Shown here: positions 56,350-64,000 of the stretch, piece after piece
Layout of the letters: each line of letters starts with the position of its first letter
Position numbering within the stretch: the stretch's first letter is position 1
From: Actinobacteria bacterium HGW-Actinobacteria-2
GTDB taxonomy: Bacteria > Actinomycetota > Actinomycetes > Propionibacteriales > Propionibacteriaceae
Assembly (NCBI GenBank): GCA_002841335.1
Contig: PHEY01000002.1
Location: forward strand, 248,001 to 312,000
DNA: 64,000 nt
Reading direction: 5' to 3'
Position numbers and translations under genes: made by a program
Notes under the pieces: model-generated
Databases searched by the model: none
What the model saw: only the letters and a program-made list of their open reading frames with translations
Told to the model about the DNA's origin: nothing

Positions 56350-57318
56350 ATGAGCACCACCACGGCCCCGGTCGATAGCGATACCTCGCCGTCGTCCGCC
56401 GCTGATCCCCGGCGGTTCGGTGATCGCATCTTCAGCGGTCTGGCCGCGGCGTCCGGGATCATGATTCTGGTCATCTTGGCCATGGTCGCGGCGTTCCTCC
56501 TGGTTGAAGGCGGCCCCGCACTGTTCGCCGACCCGGCCAAGCTGATCAGCGAGGGCTACGGCGAGTTCGCCTCCTGGGTGGCTCCTTACGCCTTCGGCAC
56601 GGTGTGGGCAGCGGTACTGGCCTTGCTGATGGCCGTCCCGGTGTCGATCGGGATCGCGCTGTTCATCACTCATTACGCACCGCGTCGGATGGCTGCTCCG
56701 CTGGGCTACCTGATCGATCTGCTCGCCGCGGTTCCCTCGGTGGTCTTCGGCCTGTGGGGCGCAGAACTGCTGGCCCCGTCGGTGCGCGTCTTCTACGTGT
56801 GGCTCAACGAGAACCTCGGCTTCATTCCCTTGTTCGACGGCAAGGTGTCCGGTACCGGACGCACCATCCTGACCGCCGCTGTGGTGCTGGCGGTGATGGT
56901 GCTGCCGATCATCACCAGCCTGAGCCGGGAAGTGTTCCTGCAGACTCCCCGCCTCCACGAGGAGGCCGCCCTGGCGTTGGGCGCCACCCGCTGGGAAATG
57001 ATCAAGATGGCGGTGCTGCCGTTCGCCCGGCCGGGCCTGGTGGCCGCCATCATGCTGGGCTTGGGACGGGCCCTGGGTGAGACCATGGCGGTCACCATGG
57101 TGTTGTCGGGAGGCAAGAACATCACCTTCGAGATCCTGACCAGCGACAATCCCAACACGATCGCTGCGACGATCGCGCAGAACTTCCCTGAGGCTTTCGG
57201 CCTCAAGACCAACCAGTTGATCGCCGCGGGCTTGGTGCTGTTCGCAATCACCTTGGCGGTCAACACCATCGCGCGCTGGATCGTGTCCCGCCGCGCCGAG
57301 TACTCCGGAGCGAACTGA
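56350..57318 (+). CDS. pstC: Phosphate ABC transporter permease PstC
   Basis: 322 residues, six helices. Typical PstC sequence: LIDLLAAVPSVVFGLWGAEL, and an EAA loop AALALGATRWEMIKMAVLPF with GLGRALGETMAVTMV. It lies 90 bp after pstS, a gap that has a TAGCCT word and so may hold a secondary promoter. It ends in an ATGA overlap with pstA. Confidence 0.95.
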   Translation: MSTTTAPVDSDTSPSSAADPRRFGDRIFSGLAAASGIMILVILAMVAAFLLVEGGPALFADPAKLISEGYGEFASWVAPYAFGTVWAAVLALLMAVPVSIGIALFITHYAPRRMAAPLGYLIDLLAAVPSVVFGLWGAELLAPSVRVFYVWLNENLGFIPLFDGKVSGTGRTILTAAVVLAVMVLPIITSLSREVFLQTPRLHEEAALALGATRWEMIKMAVLPFARPGLVAAIMLGLGRALGETMAVTMVLSGGKNITFEILTSDNPNTIAATIAQNFPEAFGLKTNQLIAAGLVLFAITLAVNTIARWIVSRRAEYSGAN

Positions 57319-58382
57319 TGACCACCATCAGCCAATCGATGGCTCCCGGCCAGCTCACCGCCGGACGGCTCCCCAAGGTGGTCGTGCCCGCCCTCCTGGC
57401 GGGCGCTGCCCTGCTGGGACTCGCGATCTCGCTGTTGGTCGGCGGCGGCAATCTGGCGCTGGCTGCGGCACTGGCCTACATCATCTTCCTGATTGCGGTG
57501 GAAGTCTCCGCCCGCATCGTCGAGGGCGCCCGCCAGGCCGCTGATCGCCGGGCCACCAGCATGATCGTCGGGGCGTTCGTGCTCGCGCTGCTGCCGCTGG
57601 GCTCGGTCACCTGGGAGGCGCTCAGCAAGGGCGCGGCCCGGTTCGACCTGACCTTCTTCACCTACTCGATGCGCAACGTCGTCGGCGAAGGCGGCGGCGC
57701 CCTGCACGCGATCACCGGAACCTTGTGGGTCACCGGCATGGCCACCTTGATCTCGGTGCCGATCGGGCTGATGACGGCGGTCTACTTGTCCGAGTACGGT
57801 GCGAAGAACCGACTGGCCAAGGCCATCACCTTCTTCGTCGACGTGATGACCGGTGTCCCGTCCATCGTGGCCGGCCTGTTCGCCTACGCGCTGATGACGT
57901 TGATCATCGGCCCCAACACCGGCTTCGGCTTCGCCGGCAGCGTGGCGCTGTCAGTGCTGATGATTCCGGTGGTGGTGCGCTCCAGCGAGGAGCTGCTGCG
58001 GCTGGTGCCCAACGAACTGCGTGAGGCCGCCTACGCCCTCGGCGTCCCCAAGTGGTTGACCATCACCCGAGTGGTCATTCCCACCGCGATCTCCGGCATC
58101 GTGTCCGGCGTCATTCTGGCCGTCGCCCGGGTGATCGGGGAGACCGCCCCCTTGCTCGTCGCCGCCGGCTTCACCGCGAGCCTGAACAACAATCTGTTCG
58201 CCAATCCGATGATGACCCTGCCGGTCTTCGTCTACGACTCCTACGCCCATCCGGGCGTGGACGTGCAGGTGTACCTGGATCGGGCGTGGGCTGGTGCGCT
58301 CACCCTGATCGCCATCGTCATGCTGCTGAACCTGATCGGACGGCTCGTCGCCCGCCGATTCGCCCCCAAGACCGGGAACTGA
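57318..58382 (+). CDS. pstA: Phosphate ABC transporter permease PstA
   Basis: 354 residues. Two extra N-terminal helices (about 13-60) precede the permease domain, as usual in actinobacteria. VDVMTGVPSIVAGLFAYALM and the EAA loop AAYALGVPKWLTITRVVIP with VIGETAPLLVAAG are intact. It overlaps pstC by one base of ATG/TGA (TGATG). Confidence 0.95.
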   Translation: MTTISQSMAPGQLTAGRLPKVVVPALLAGAALLGLAISLLVGGGNLALAAALAYIIFLIAVEVSARIVEGARQAADRRATSMIVGAFVLALLPLGSVTWEALSKGAARFDLTFFTYSMRNVVGEGGGALHAITGTLWVTGMATLISVPIGLMTAVYLSEYGAKNRLAKAITFFVDVMTGVPSIVAGLFAYALMTLIIGPNTGFGFAGSVALSVLMIPVVVRSSEELLRLVPNELREAAYALGVPKWLTITRVVIPTAISGIVSGVILAVARVIGETAPLLVAAGFTASLNNNLFANPMMTLPVFVYDSYAHPGVDVQVYLDRAWAGALTLIAIVMLLNLIGRLVARRFAPKTGN

Positions 58383-58397
58383 GAGAAAGAGACCCGC

Positions 58398-59177
58398 ATG
58401 GGTAAGAGGATCGAAGTCACTGACCTGAACGTCTACTACGGCGATTTTCGTGCCGTAGAGGATGTCAGCATCACCATCGAGGCGAAGTCGGTGACGGCGT
58501 TCATTGGTCCGTCCGGCTGTGGCAAGTCGACGTTCCTGCGCACGTTGAACCGGATGCACGAAGTGATTCCCGGGGCGCGTGTCGAGGGCGAGGTGCTGTT
58601 GGACGGGGAGAACCTGTACGGCCCCGGCGTCGACCCGGTGCGGGTTCGCCGCCACATCGGCATGGTGTTCCAGCGGCCCAACCCGTTCCCGACGATGTCG
58701 ATCAAGGAGAACGTGCTGGCCGGCATCAACCTGAACAACCGACGGATGCCCGGCAGCGAGAAGGACGACCTGGCCGAGCAGGCGCTCAAGGGCGCCAATC
58801 TGTGGGAAGAGGTCAAGAACCGGCTCAACAAGCCCGGCGCCAGCCTGTCCGGTGGTCAGCAGCAGCGGCTCTGCATCGCCCGGGCGATCGCGATGGAGCC
58901 TGAGGTGCTGCTGATGGACGAGCCGGCCTCGGCCCTGGACCCGATCTCCACCTTGGCGATCGAGGACCTGATGAACGAGCTGAAGCAGCAGTACACGATC
59001 GTGATCGTCACCCACAACATGCAGCAGGCCGCTCGGGTTTCCGACGTCACCGCTTTCTTCAACATCGCCGGCGCCGGGGCACCCGGACGGCTGATCGAGT
59101 CCGGACCGACCGAGAAGATCTTCTCCGCTCCCGACGTGAAGGCCACCGAGGATTACATCTCCGGCCGCTTCGGCTGA
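58398..59177 (+). CDS. pstB: Phosphate ABC transporter ATPase PstB
   Basis: 259 residues, the standard length. Walker [11 protein letters not shown]-loop [13 protein letters not shown], signature [14 protein letters not shown], Walker [15 protein letters not shown]-loop [12 protein letters not shown]. It has none of the N-terminal extension present in the copy at 17512. No phoU follows, which is unusual for a pst operon. Confidence 0.97.
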   Translation: MGKRIEVTDLNVYYGDFRAVEDVSITIEAKSVTAFIGPSGCGKSTFLRTLNRMHEVIPGARVEGEVLLDGENLYGPGVDPVRVRRHIGMVFQRPNPFPTMSIKENVLAGINLNNRRMPGSEKDDLAEQALKGANLWEEVKNRLNKPGASLSGGQQQRLCIARAIAMEPEVLLMDEPASALDPISTLAIEDLMNELKQQYTIVIVTHNMQQAARVSDVTAFFNIAGAGAPGRLIESGPTEKIFSAPDVKATEDYISGRFG

Positions 59178-59229
59178 GCCGGGAGTGCACTGCGTAACCT
59201 CACCCAGGCGCTGGCTGGATTCGTCCTAC

Positions 59230-59235
59230 TAGGAT
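59230..59235 (+). promoter_or_regulatory. Leaderless -10 (TAGGAT) of the DUF2510 gene
   Basis: TAGGAT, six bases, GTG 59242, no Shine-Dalgarno. Confidence 0.55.
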
Positions 59236-59241
59236 TCATCC

Positions 59242-60102
59242 GTGGCGAACGTGGGGTGGTATCCCGATCCGGGCGGTCAGCCTGGTCAGTTCCGGTACTG
59301 GAACGGCAGTTCATGGTCTGTTGAGACCACGTCCACGCCCCGACAGACCCCACCGCCGGCCGGGCAACCCGCCGGCGTGCCCGGAGCGACCGAGCCGCGC
59401 AAGAAGACCTCGGTGGGGGTCTGGATCGGTATCGGCGCGGCGATCGTGGTGGTCGCGCTGATCGTCTGGGCGGTCGTCCAGTTCCTGCCCAATCTCGCCG
59501 GCGGCGGCACCCCGTGGCAGCCCGGCGGCAACCCCACGCAGAACTTCTGCACCGCCGGCGGCACCTCGAGTTCGGCCACCCCGATCCCCGACCGGCCCGG
59601 ACGGGTCTCGGCCGGGCACCTGTCCTACCCGACCCTCGGCGACCCGTGGGAGGCCCCCGGCGGCGACAACCGGGTGCCGTTCGGGACCTACGCGGTGATG
59701 CAGAGCGCGACCGATCAGGACGACTACGACGGCAATGGCAACAGGTGGGTGTCCAGTGTGCTGGTCTCCGATCTGGTCTCCGGCGACGGCTTCGGTGATG
59801 CCAAGTCGGCGGCCAACATGGTGATGAAGTGCGTGCTCGGCAAGTACTACTCCAACACCGTGGTCGAGCGCCAAGACCTGAGTTCGGCGGCCTACAAGGT
59901 CGATGGCCACCCCGGCTGGCTGATCGAATCCCAGCTCAGCTTCAACGTTCCGGGGCTGCGAGCCAAGGGCGAACGCGTCCTGCTGTTGGTGGTGGCGGTC
60001 GCTGAGGACCAGTACGGACTGTTCTACGCCTCGGTGCCCGACACCAGCCCGGATCGGCTTCCCGAAGCCCGTGACGCGATGGCCAAGCTCACCGTCGACT
60101 AG
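59242..60102 (+). CDS. DUF2510 membrane protein
   Basis: 286 residues. The N-terminal DUF2510 domain (about 5-30; GWYPDPGGQPGQFRYWNGSS) is followed by a Pro-rich stretch and one transmembrane helix (about 56-78). An extracytoplasmic domain of about 200 residues has a conserved-looking HLSYPTLGDPWEAPGG and Cys pair. DUF2510 is a short Trp-rich module common at the start of actinobacterial membrane proteins. Function unknown. Confidence 0.75.
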   Translation: MANVGWYPDPGGQPGQFRYWNGSSWSVETTSTPRQTPPPAGQPAGVPGATEPRKKTSVGVWIGIGAAIVVVALIVWAVVQFLPNLAGGGTPWQPGGNPTQNFCTAGGTSSSATPIPDRPGRVSAGHLSYPTLGDPWEAPGGDNRVPFGTYAVMQSATDQDDYDGNGNRWVSSVLVSDLVSGDGFGDAKSAANMVMKCVLGKYYSNTVVERQDLSSAAYKVDGHPGWLIESQLSFNVPGLRAKGERVLLLVVAVAEDQYGLFYASVPDTSPDRLPEARDAMAKLTVD

Positions 60103-60145
60103 AGAGCGCCGCCGGCAGAGTCGGCCGGGGCACCTCCCCGACCGA

Positions 60146-61321
60146 TCAGCTGCAGGTCACCAGGCCCAAGGAGTGCTTGAGCCGGAACACTCGTATCGCG
60201 GCCGCGCTCAAGGTGTCAGCGAAGCCGGGATCAGCGTCAGCCCTGGCTACAAGGCCAGCGGCGAACGTCGTAGCCAAACGCGGGTTGACGGTGATCGCGA
60301 GGTCGCCACCCGCCATCACGAAGCGCGCCGCACGGTCCTTCGCCGGCACCGCGCGGACGGCCGCGGCAACCCCCAGGTCATCACTGATCACCACCTGGTC
60401 GTAGCCCCACCCGCGGAGCAGACCGATCACCGTCGGGGAGAACACTGCGGGATTCTTGGCGTCGATCTTGGTGTAGACCGCCGAAGAGACCATCACCGCA
60501 TCCGCCTGACCGGCGACCGCATCCCGGAAGGGCAGCAGCAAGGGCGAGTCCGCGGTCGTGGTGGAATCCACCACCCGGGGGGCGAAATCGGTGTTGCCCA
60601 CCACCGCACCCAAGCCCGGAAAGTGCTTCACCGCAGTAGCCACCCCGGCGGCCTTCATGCCGCTCCGGAACGCCAGCACCTTGGCCGAGACCAGCGCCGG
60701 GTCGCTGCCGTAGCCGCGTCCGAGCCTGGCCACGGGACGGTTGCTGCCCTTGTTGGCCGACGGCACCACATCGGCAACCGGGGCGAGGTCGAGCCCCACT
60801 CCGGCCTCGGCCAGAGCCTTCCCCCACGTGGTGGCCCTGGCGGTCAGCGTGGCGTCGGTCAGCTTGGCCTGCTGTGCCGCGCTCGGCATGGCCGCGAAAC
60901 CGCTGCCATGCAGCCGCTGGACGAGGCCACCCTCCTGGTCCACGGCGATCAGCACCTGCCCGCCGCCCACTTCCTGCAGCTCGGCCGTCAGGTCAGCCAC
61001 GCCGTCGACACCGGCGTAGGTGGTGCCCATCAAGATCACCGCACCCGCCTTGCTGCGCCTGATCGCCGTCCGCTCGGTGGCGGTCAGCCCGGTGACGCTC
61101 ACTGCGACCATGATCAGCTGGCCCGCCTGTTCCTTCACGCTCAGCGCTGCCACCTCGGAGGCACACGTCGGCGGGGAGGTCGGCACCACAGTGGCCGACG
61201 CCTGGCTGGCTGAAGGCGTCGCGGTGCCCGCAGGCGGCGGAGCAATGCATCCGGCCACCAGGACGGACAGGGCTGACAGCGCCGCCGCCCGGCGGCCGTA
61301 GCCTGCCGAAGGACTCCTCAC
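60146..61321 (-). CDS. NagZ-like glycoside hydrolase family 3 lipoprotein (LpqI type)
   Basis: 391 residues. The lipobox LVAGC gives lipidated Cys25, then a Pro/Thr linker and a GH3 TIM barrel: AVDQEGGLVQRL, VGLDLAPVADV, KHFPGLGAVVGNTDF and the nucleophile Asp in VISDDLGVAAA. The GDSH-type loop that gives the general acid in classical NagZ is replaced by GNTDF, a variant of the lipoprotein subgroup. It probably cleaves N-acetylglucosamine from cell-wall muropeptides. GTG 61321 overlaps the mycothione reductase stop by four bases (GTGA). Confidence 0.85.
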   Translation of the reverse strand: MRSPSAGYGRRAAALSALSVLVAGCIAPPPAGTATPSASQASATVVPTSPPTCASEVAALSVKEQAGQLIMVAVSVTGLTATERTAIRRSKAGAVILMGTTYAGVDGVADLTAELQEVGGGQVLIAVDQEGGLVQRLHGSGFAAMPSAAQQAKLTDATLTARATTWGKALAEAGVGLDLAPVADVVPSANKGSNRPVARLGRGYGSDPALVSAKVLAFRSGMKAAGVATAVKHFPGLGAVVGNTDFAPRVVDSTTTADSPLLLPFRDAVAGQADAVMVSSAVYTKIDAKNPAVFSPTVIGLLRGWGYDQVVISDDLGVAAAVRAVPAKDRAARFVMAGGDLAITVNPRLATTFAAGLVARADADPGFADTLSAAAIRVFRLKHSLGLVTCS

Positions 61322-62706
61322 CCCAGGTCCAGGTCGAGCAGCGCGTTCTCCACGACCTCCGGCAAGGACGGATGGATCCAGTACTGCCCCCGCGCCATCG
61401 TGCGCGCGTCCAGCCCGGTACTCATCGCCTGAATCAACGGCTGCAACAGCACGGACGCCTGCGGGCCGATGATGTGCGCGCCGAGCAGTCGACCGGTGCC
61501 ACGCTCGGCGATCACCTTGGCGAAGTGGTCGCTGTCCTCCATCGCCCAGCCGTAGGCCACCCCGCCGTAGTCCCGCACGCCGACGGCGTAGTCGAGCCCC
61601 TCGGCGCGGCATTCGGCCTCGGTGAGCCCGACGCAGGCCACCTGGGGGTCGCTGAACACCGCCCGCGGGACGAAGCGGTGGTCGGACGCGATCGGCTGGG
61701 TGGGGTTGAGCAGATTGTGCTGAACGACCCGGGCCTCGTGGTTGGCGACGTGGCGCAGTTGGTAGGGCGAGCTCACATCGCCCAGGGCGTAGATGCCCTC
61801 GGCGGTGGTGCGCTGGAACTCGTCGACGATCACTCGGCCGGACAGCGGATCGACGTCCACGCCGGTGTGGTGCAGGTCGAGGGTGTCGCTGTTGGGCGTC
61901 CGTCCGGTTGCCAGCAGGAGTTGTTCGGCGCCGAAGAAGTACTCGATGCCGTCGTCGTCGACGGTACCCACCTCCAGCCCCCGATCGGTCGCCTCCACCG
62001 AGGCCAGGTGGTGCCCGAAGCGCAGTGCGACGCGGGCGTTCATCAGGCTGGCGAAACGGTCAGAAACCGCGGCATCGGCGAACTTCAGCAGCCGCTGGCC
62101 ACGGTGCAGGACGGTGACCTGGGTACCGAAGGCGGCGAAGATGTGGGCGAACTCGGCCGCGATCGCGCCTCCGCCGACGATGATCAGCGACTTCGGCAGC
62201 TCGGCCAGCCGCATGATCGAATCGGAGGTGTGCACACGCTCGGCCACGGTCGGATCGTCCAGCCCGGTCACTTCCGGGACGAACGGGCGCGATCCCGCGG
62301 CGATCACGAAACGGTCAGCGGTGAACTCCCGCGAAGCGACCTTGAGCTTCTTGGGTCCGATGAAGCGCGCCCGCTCTCTGATCAGGGTCACATTCGGCTG
62401 AGCCAATCGGTAGGCCTGCTCGCTCTCGGCCACCGGGTCGATCCGTCCGAAGATCCGATCACGCAGCCGCGGCCAATCGACATTCACCCCGCCGACGTCG
62501 ACCCCCAGATCGCCGGCGTGCCGGGCCAACTGGGCCAGGTCGGCGGGGTAGACGAACATCTTGGTGGGAATGCAGCCCACGTTGAGGCAGGTCCCGCCGA
62601 ACCACTTCTGGCCGTCCACGAGCGCCACTCGCCAGTCGGCGAATCGCTTGGTGATGATCGCATTGCCGGCTCCGGAGCCGATCACACACAGGTCGAAGTC
62701 AGCCAT
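61318..62706 (-). CDS. mtr: Mycothione reductase
   Basis: NADPH-dependent flavoprotein that recycles oxidised mycothiol. 462 residues. The FAD site is DLCVIGSGAGN, the redox disulphide GGTCLNVGCIPTK (Cys39/Cys44), the NADPH site SLIIVGGGAIAAEFAHIF, then YALGDVSSPYQLRH. The C-terminus QYWIHPSLPEVVENALLDL distinguishes it from dihydrolipoamide dehydrogenase and holds the catalytic His-Glu pair. ATG 62706 has no ribosome-binding site; AAGTAT six bases upstream may be a leaderless -10. It pairs functionally with mshD at 47419. Confidence 0.9.
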   Translation of the reverse strand: MADFDLCVIGSGAGNAIITKRFADWRVALVDGQKWFGGTCLNVGCIPTKMFVYPADLAQLARHAGDLGVDVGGVNVDWPRLRDRIFGRIDPVAESEQAYRLAQPNVTLIRERARFIGPKKLKVASREFTADRFVIAAGSRPFVPEVTGLDDPTVAERVHTSDSIMRLAELPKSLIIVGGGAIAAEFAHIFAAFGTQVTVLHRGQRLLKFADAAVSDRFASLMNARVALRFGHHLASVEATDRGLEVGTVDDDGIEYFFGAEQLLLATGRTPNSDTLDLHHTGVDVDPLSGRVIVDEFQRTTAEGIYALGDVSSPYQLRHVANHEARVVQHNLLNPTQPIASDHRFVPRAVFSDPQVACVGLTEAECRAEGLDYAVGVRDYGGVAYGWAMEDSDHFAKVIAERGTGRLLGAHIIGPQASVLLQPLIQAMSTGLDARTMARGQYWIHPSLPEVVENALLDLDLG

Positions 62707-62765
62707 GGATCAATACTTCCACGCGACAGGTGGGGGCGCGCCAGAGGTCGAGCCGAAGTGCGCAA

Positions 62766-63413
62766 TCAGGCGCCGGGACGGAACCGCTTCTTCTTCGGCG
62801 GCACCAGGTCGCCGGCCGGTTCGGCATAGGACACCCCGACCAGTTCGTCTCCGTCGAAGGTGAACGTGGTCACGCTGGCCAGCCGGGTCTCGCGCTTGCG
62901 CGGATCGTGGACGAGCGGACGTCCCTCGGCCCAGCTGCGGGCCATCCAGATCGGCAGTTCGTGGGCGACGATCAGCGCCTCGCCATCGACGGCGTGTTCG
63001 GCGGCATCGGCCAGCGCGGCGCGCATCCGCGCCACGATCGACGGGTACGGCTCGCCCCAGCTGGGACGCAGCGGGTTGCGCAACTGCCACCAGCTCGACG
63101 GCTTGAGCAACAGCTGGTTGTACTTCCCGAACGACTTGCCCTCGAACGCGTTGGCGGCCTCGATCACCCGTTCGTCGATGTTGACCGTCAGCTCCGGGTG
63201 GCCGGCGGCGATCGGCGCCATGGTCTCTTGCGCCCGCTGCAGCGGCGAGCTCACCAGGTGCACCAGCGGCGCGTCGGCGAAGTACTCCCCCAGCCGCTCG
63301 GCCATCTGCTTGCCGAGGTCGGACAGCCCGAAGCCCGGCAGCCGTCCGTACAGCACGGCGTCAGGGTTGTAGACCTGTCCGTGTCGGACCAGGTGAACGA
63401 TTCTGGGTGCCAT
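62766..63413 (-). CDS. Histidine phosphatase family protein
   Basis: 215 residues. The phosphoglycerate-mutase-like site is IVHLVRHGQVYNP, with SSPLQRAQETMAPIA and the second catalytic His in ALIVAHELPIWMA (usually GHE, here AHE). A basic tail PPKKKRFRPGA ends the protein. CAGGAG supports ATG 63413. Substrate unknown; broad-acid phosphatase or phosphosugar activity is possible. Confidence 0.88.
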   Translation of the reverse strand: MAPRIVHLVRHGQVYNPDAVLYGRLPGFGLSDLGKQMAERLGEYFADAPLVHLVSSPLQRAQETMAPIAAGHPELTVNIDERVIEAANAFEGKSFGKYNQLLLKPSSWWQLRNPLRPSWGEPYPSIVARMRAALADAAEHAVDGEALIVAHELPIWMARSWAEGRPLVHDPRKRETRLASVTTFTFDGDELVGVSYAEPAGDLVPPKKKRFRPGA

Positions 63414-63446
63414 CAACGCTCCTGTGCTCGCCGTGGGTAGCCCACA

Positions 63447-63475
63447 ACGACGTTCCCGCGAGACGGGAACGTCGT
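63447..63475 (-). terminator. Strong hairpin downstream of bS22
   Basis: A perfect 12-bp stem ACGACGTTCCCG / CGGGAACGTCGT with loop CGAGA, located 53 bp after the bS22 stop and before the phosphatase gene. There is no long U-tract, but it is the most stable hairpin in the window and the best terminator candidate. Confidence 0.65.
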
Positions 63476-63527
63476 CGGTGAGATTGCGCTACCGGTGGTC
63501 ATGATCAGGCCGGTAGCCGATGGCGGC

Positions 63528-63629
63528 TTACTTGCCGGCGCGACGGCGCTGGATGCGCGTGCGCTTCAGCAGCTTGCGGTGCTTCTTCTTCGCCATCCGC
63601 TTACGGCGCTTCTTGATGACCGAACCCAC
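63528..63629 (-). CDS. 30S ribosomal protein bS22 (AURKAIP1/COX24-type)
   Basis: A 33-residue, extremely basic protein read from GTG 63629: it starts [11 protein letters not shown] and continues [17 protein letters not shown]. This matches the small actinobacterial ribosomal protein bS22 seen in mycobacterial 70S structures. AGAGG lies about 8 bp upstream. Neighbouring BldC-like gene and order agree with the mycobacterial Rv0500A-Rv0500B pair. It is too short for most gene finders. Confidence 0.92.
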
Positions 63630-63649
63630 TGGCAGGACCTCTTTCGATT

Positions 63650-63667
63650 CCACCTCGAACGAGGTGG
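63650..63667. other. Perfect 18-bp palindrome before bS22
   Basis: CCACCTCG-AA-CGAGGTGG stands 21 bp upstream of the bS22 start and 101 bp after the BldC-like gene. It may be a regulator site or an mRNA hairpin next to the bS22 ribosome-binding site. Confidence 0.5.
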
Positions 63668-63767
63668 CACGTTTCGTTGGTTCACGGCTGCTCGGCAGCC
63701 CTGACGAATCCGGCTGGCCAATCCAGCCGACGCACGATCTTACTTCACCCGGACCCGCAGGCCGAAA

Positions 63768-63971
63768 TCAACCGGCCTGGTAGAACGCACCGCGCAGGTA
63801 AGCGTTCACCGCGTGCTCCGGAACACGGAAGTTGCGACCGAAGCGAACCGCTTCCAGGTCACCGGAGTGGATCAGTCGGTAGACCGACATTCGGGAGACC
63901 CGCAACGCCGCCGCGACCTCGGCCACCTTCAGAAACTTCACGTTTCCCAAGCTGGTGACCGAATCGTTCAT
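63768..63971 (-). CDS. BldC/excisionase-like small HTH protein
   Basis: 67 residues. A MerR-type winged helix without effector domain: FLKVAEVAAALRVSRMSVYR, IHSGDLEAVRFGRNFRVPE. Homologous in layout to BldC, a developmental DNA-binding protein of actinobacteria, and to the Rv0500A type that lies beside bS22. Upstream GGAGAAGG supports ATG 63971. Targets unknown; the adjacent palindrome is a candidate. Confidence 0.85.
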   Translation of the reverse strand: MNDSVTSLGNVKFLKVAEVAAALRVSRMSVYRLIHSGDLEAVRFGRNFRVPEHAVNAYLRGAFYQAG

Positions 63972-64000
63972 GGCTGACCGCCTTCTCCCACACGCCCACC

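Overview
High-GC actinobacterial DNA, most likely chromosome of a member of the Propionibacteriaceae. The evidence is a complete biotin transcarboxylase set (5S, 12S, a small subunit and 1.3S; the Wood-Werkman propionate pathway), two mycothiol genes (mshD and mycothione reductase), a GlnR-type regulator, and the actinobacterial micro-protein bS22 beside a BldC-like DNA-binding protein. Genus is not resolved. The abundance of phosphate genes (two Pst systems, polyphosphate kinase, a Nudix/histidine-phosphatase fusion, a phytase-like exoprotein) would suit a polyphosphate-accumulating lifestyle, but that is inference.

Layout. 1-5017 (minus): 5S, 12S, small subunit and 1.3S of transcarboxylase, then rpiB and the start of map. 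5188-21681 (plus): an unusual surface locus. It holds a secreted LRR protein, pstC-pstA, two substrate-binding proteins with C-terminal membrane anchors, a third secreted binding protein, a secreted Ig-like protein, a sortase-fold protein lacking its catalytic His and Cys, pstB, a lytic transglycosylase, the wreck of a Ser/Thr kinase-PASTA gene, and a second LRR protein paralogous to the first. 21682-30326: GTPase, amino-acid permease, secreted FG-GAP-like protein, acyl-CoA ligase, typA, lipoprotein. 30559-37567: a MoxR/DUF58/DUF4129/DUF4350 cluster facing spoIIM, with an RDD gene divergent from spoIIM. 37781-41058: a giant-loop MFS exporter with its TetR regulator. 41205-46623: amidase, a microprotein-FABP-ygfZ operon, DUF4184 protein, an AbiEi/Vsr-like orphan next to an inverted-repeat array, and dtd. 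46702-59177: glnR-like, mshD, ppk, mutT1-like, phytase-like exoprotein, lacI-type regulator, and a canonical pstSCAB operon. 59242-63971: DUF2510 protein, NagZ-like lipoprotein with mycothione reductase, histidine phosphatase, bS22 and a BldC-like protein.

Regulation visible in the sequence. PHO-box-like 11-bp direct repeats lie before pstC-1, the phytase-like gene and pstS-2, so these are predicted to respond to phosphate starvation together. About a dozen genes start with ATG/GTG exactly 6-7 bases after a -10 hexamer (TANNNT or close), which implies leaderless transcripts. A TTTGCAG-CC-CTGCAAA palindrome at the exporter promoter is the likely TetR operator. Two families of dispersed inverted repeats occupy intergenic spaces. 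No tRNA, rRNA, CRISPR array or insertion sequence was seen, and no gene-free gap exceeds 300 bases.
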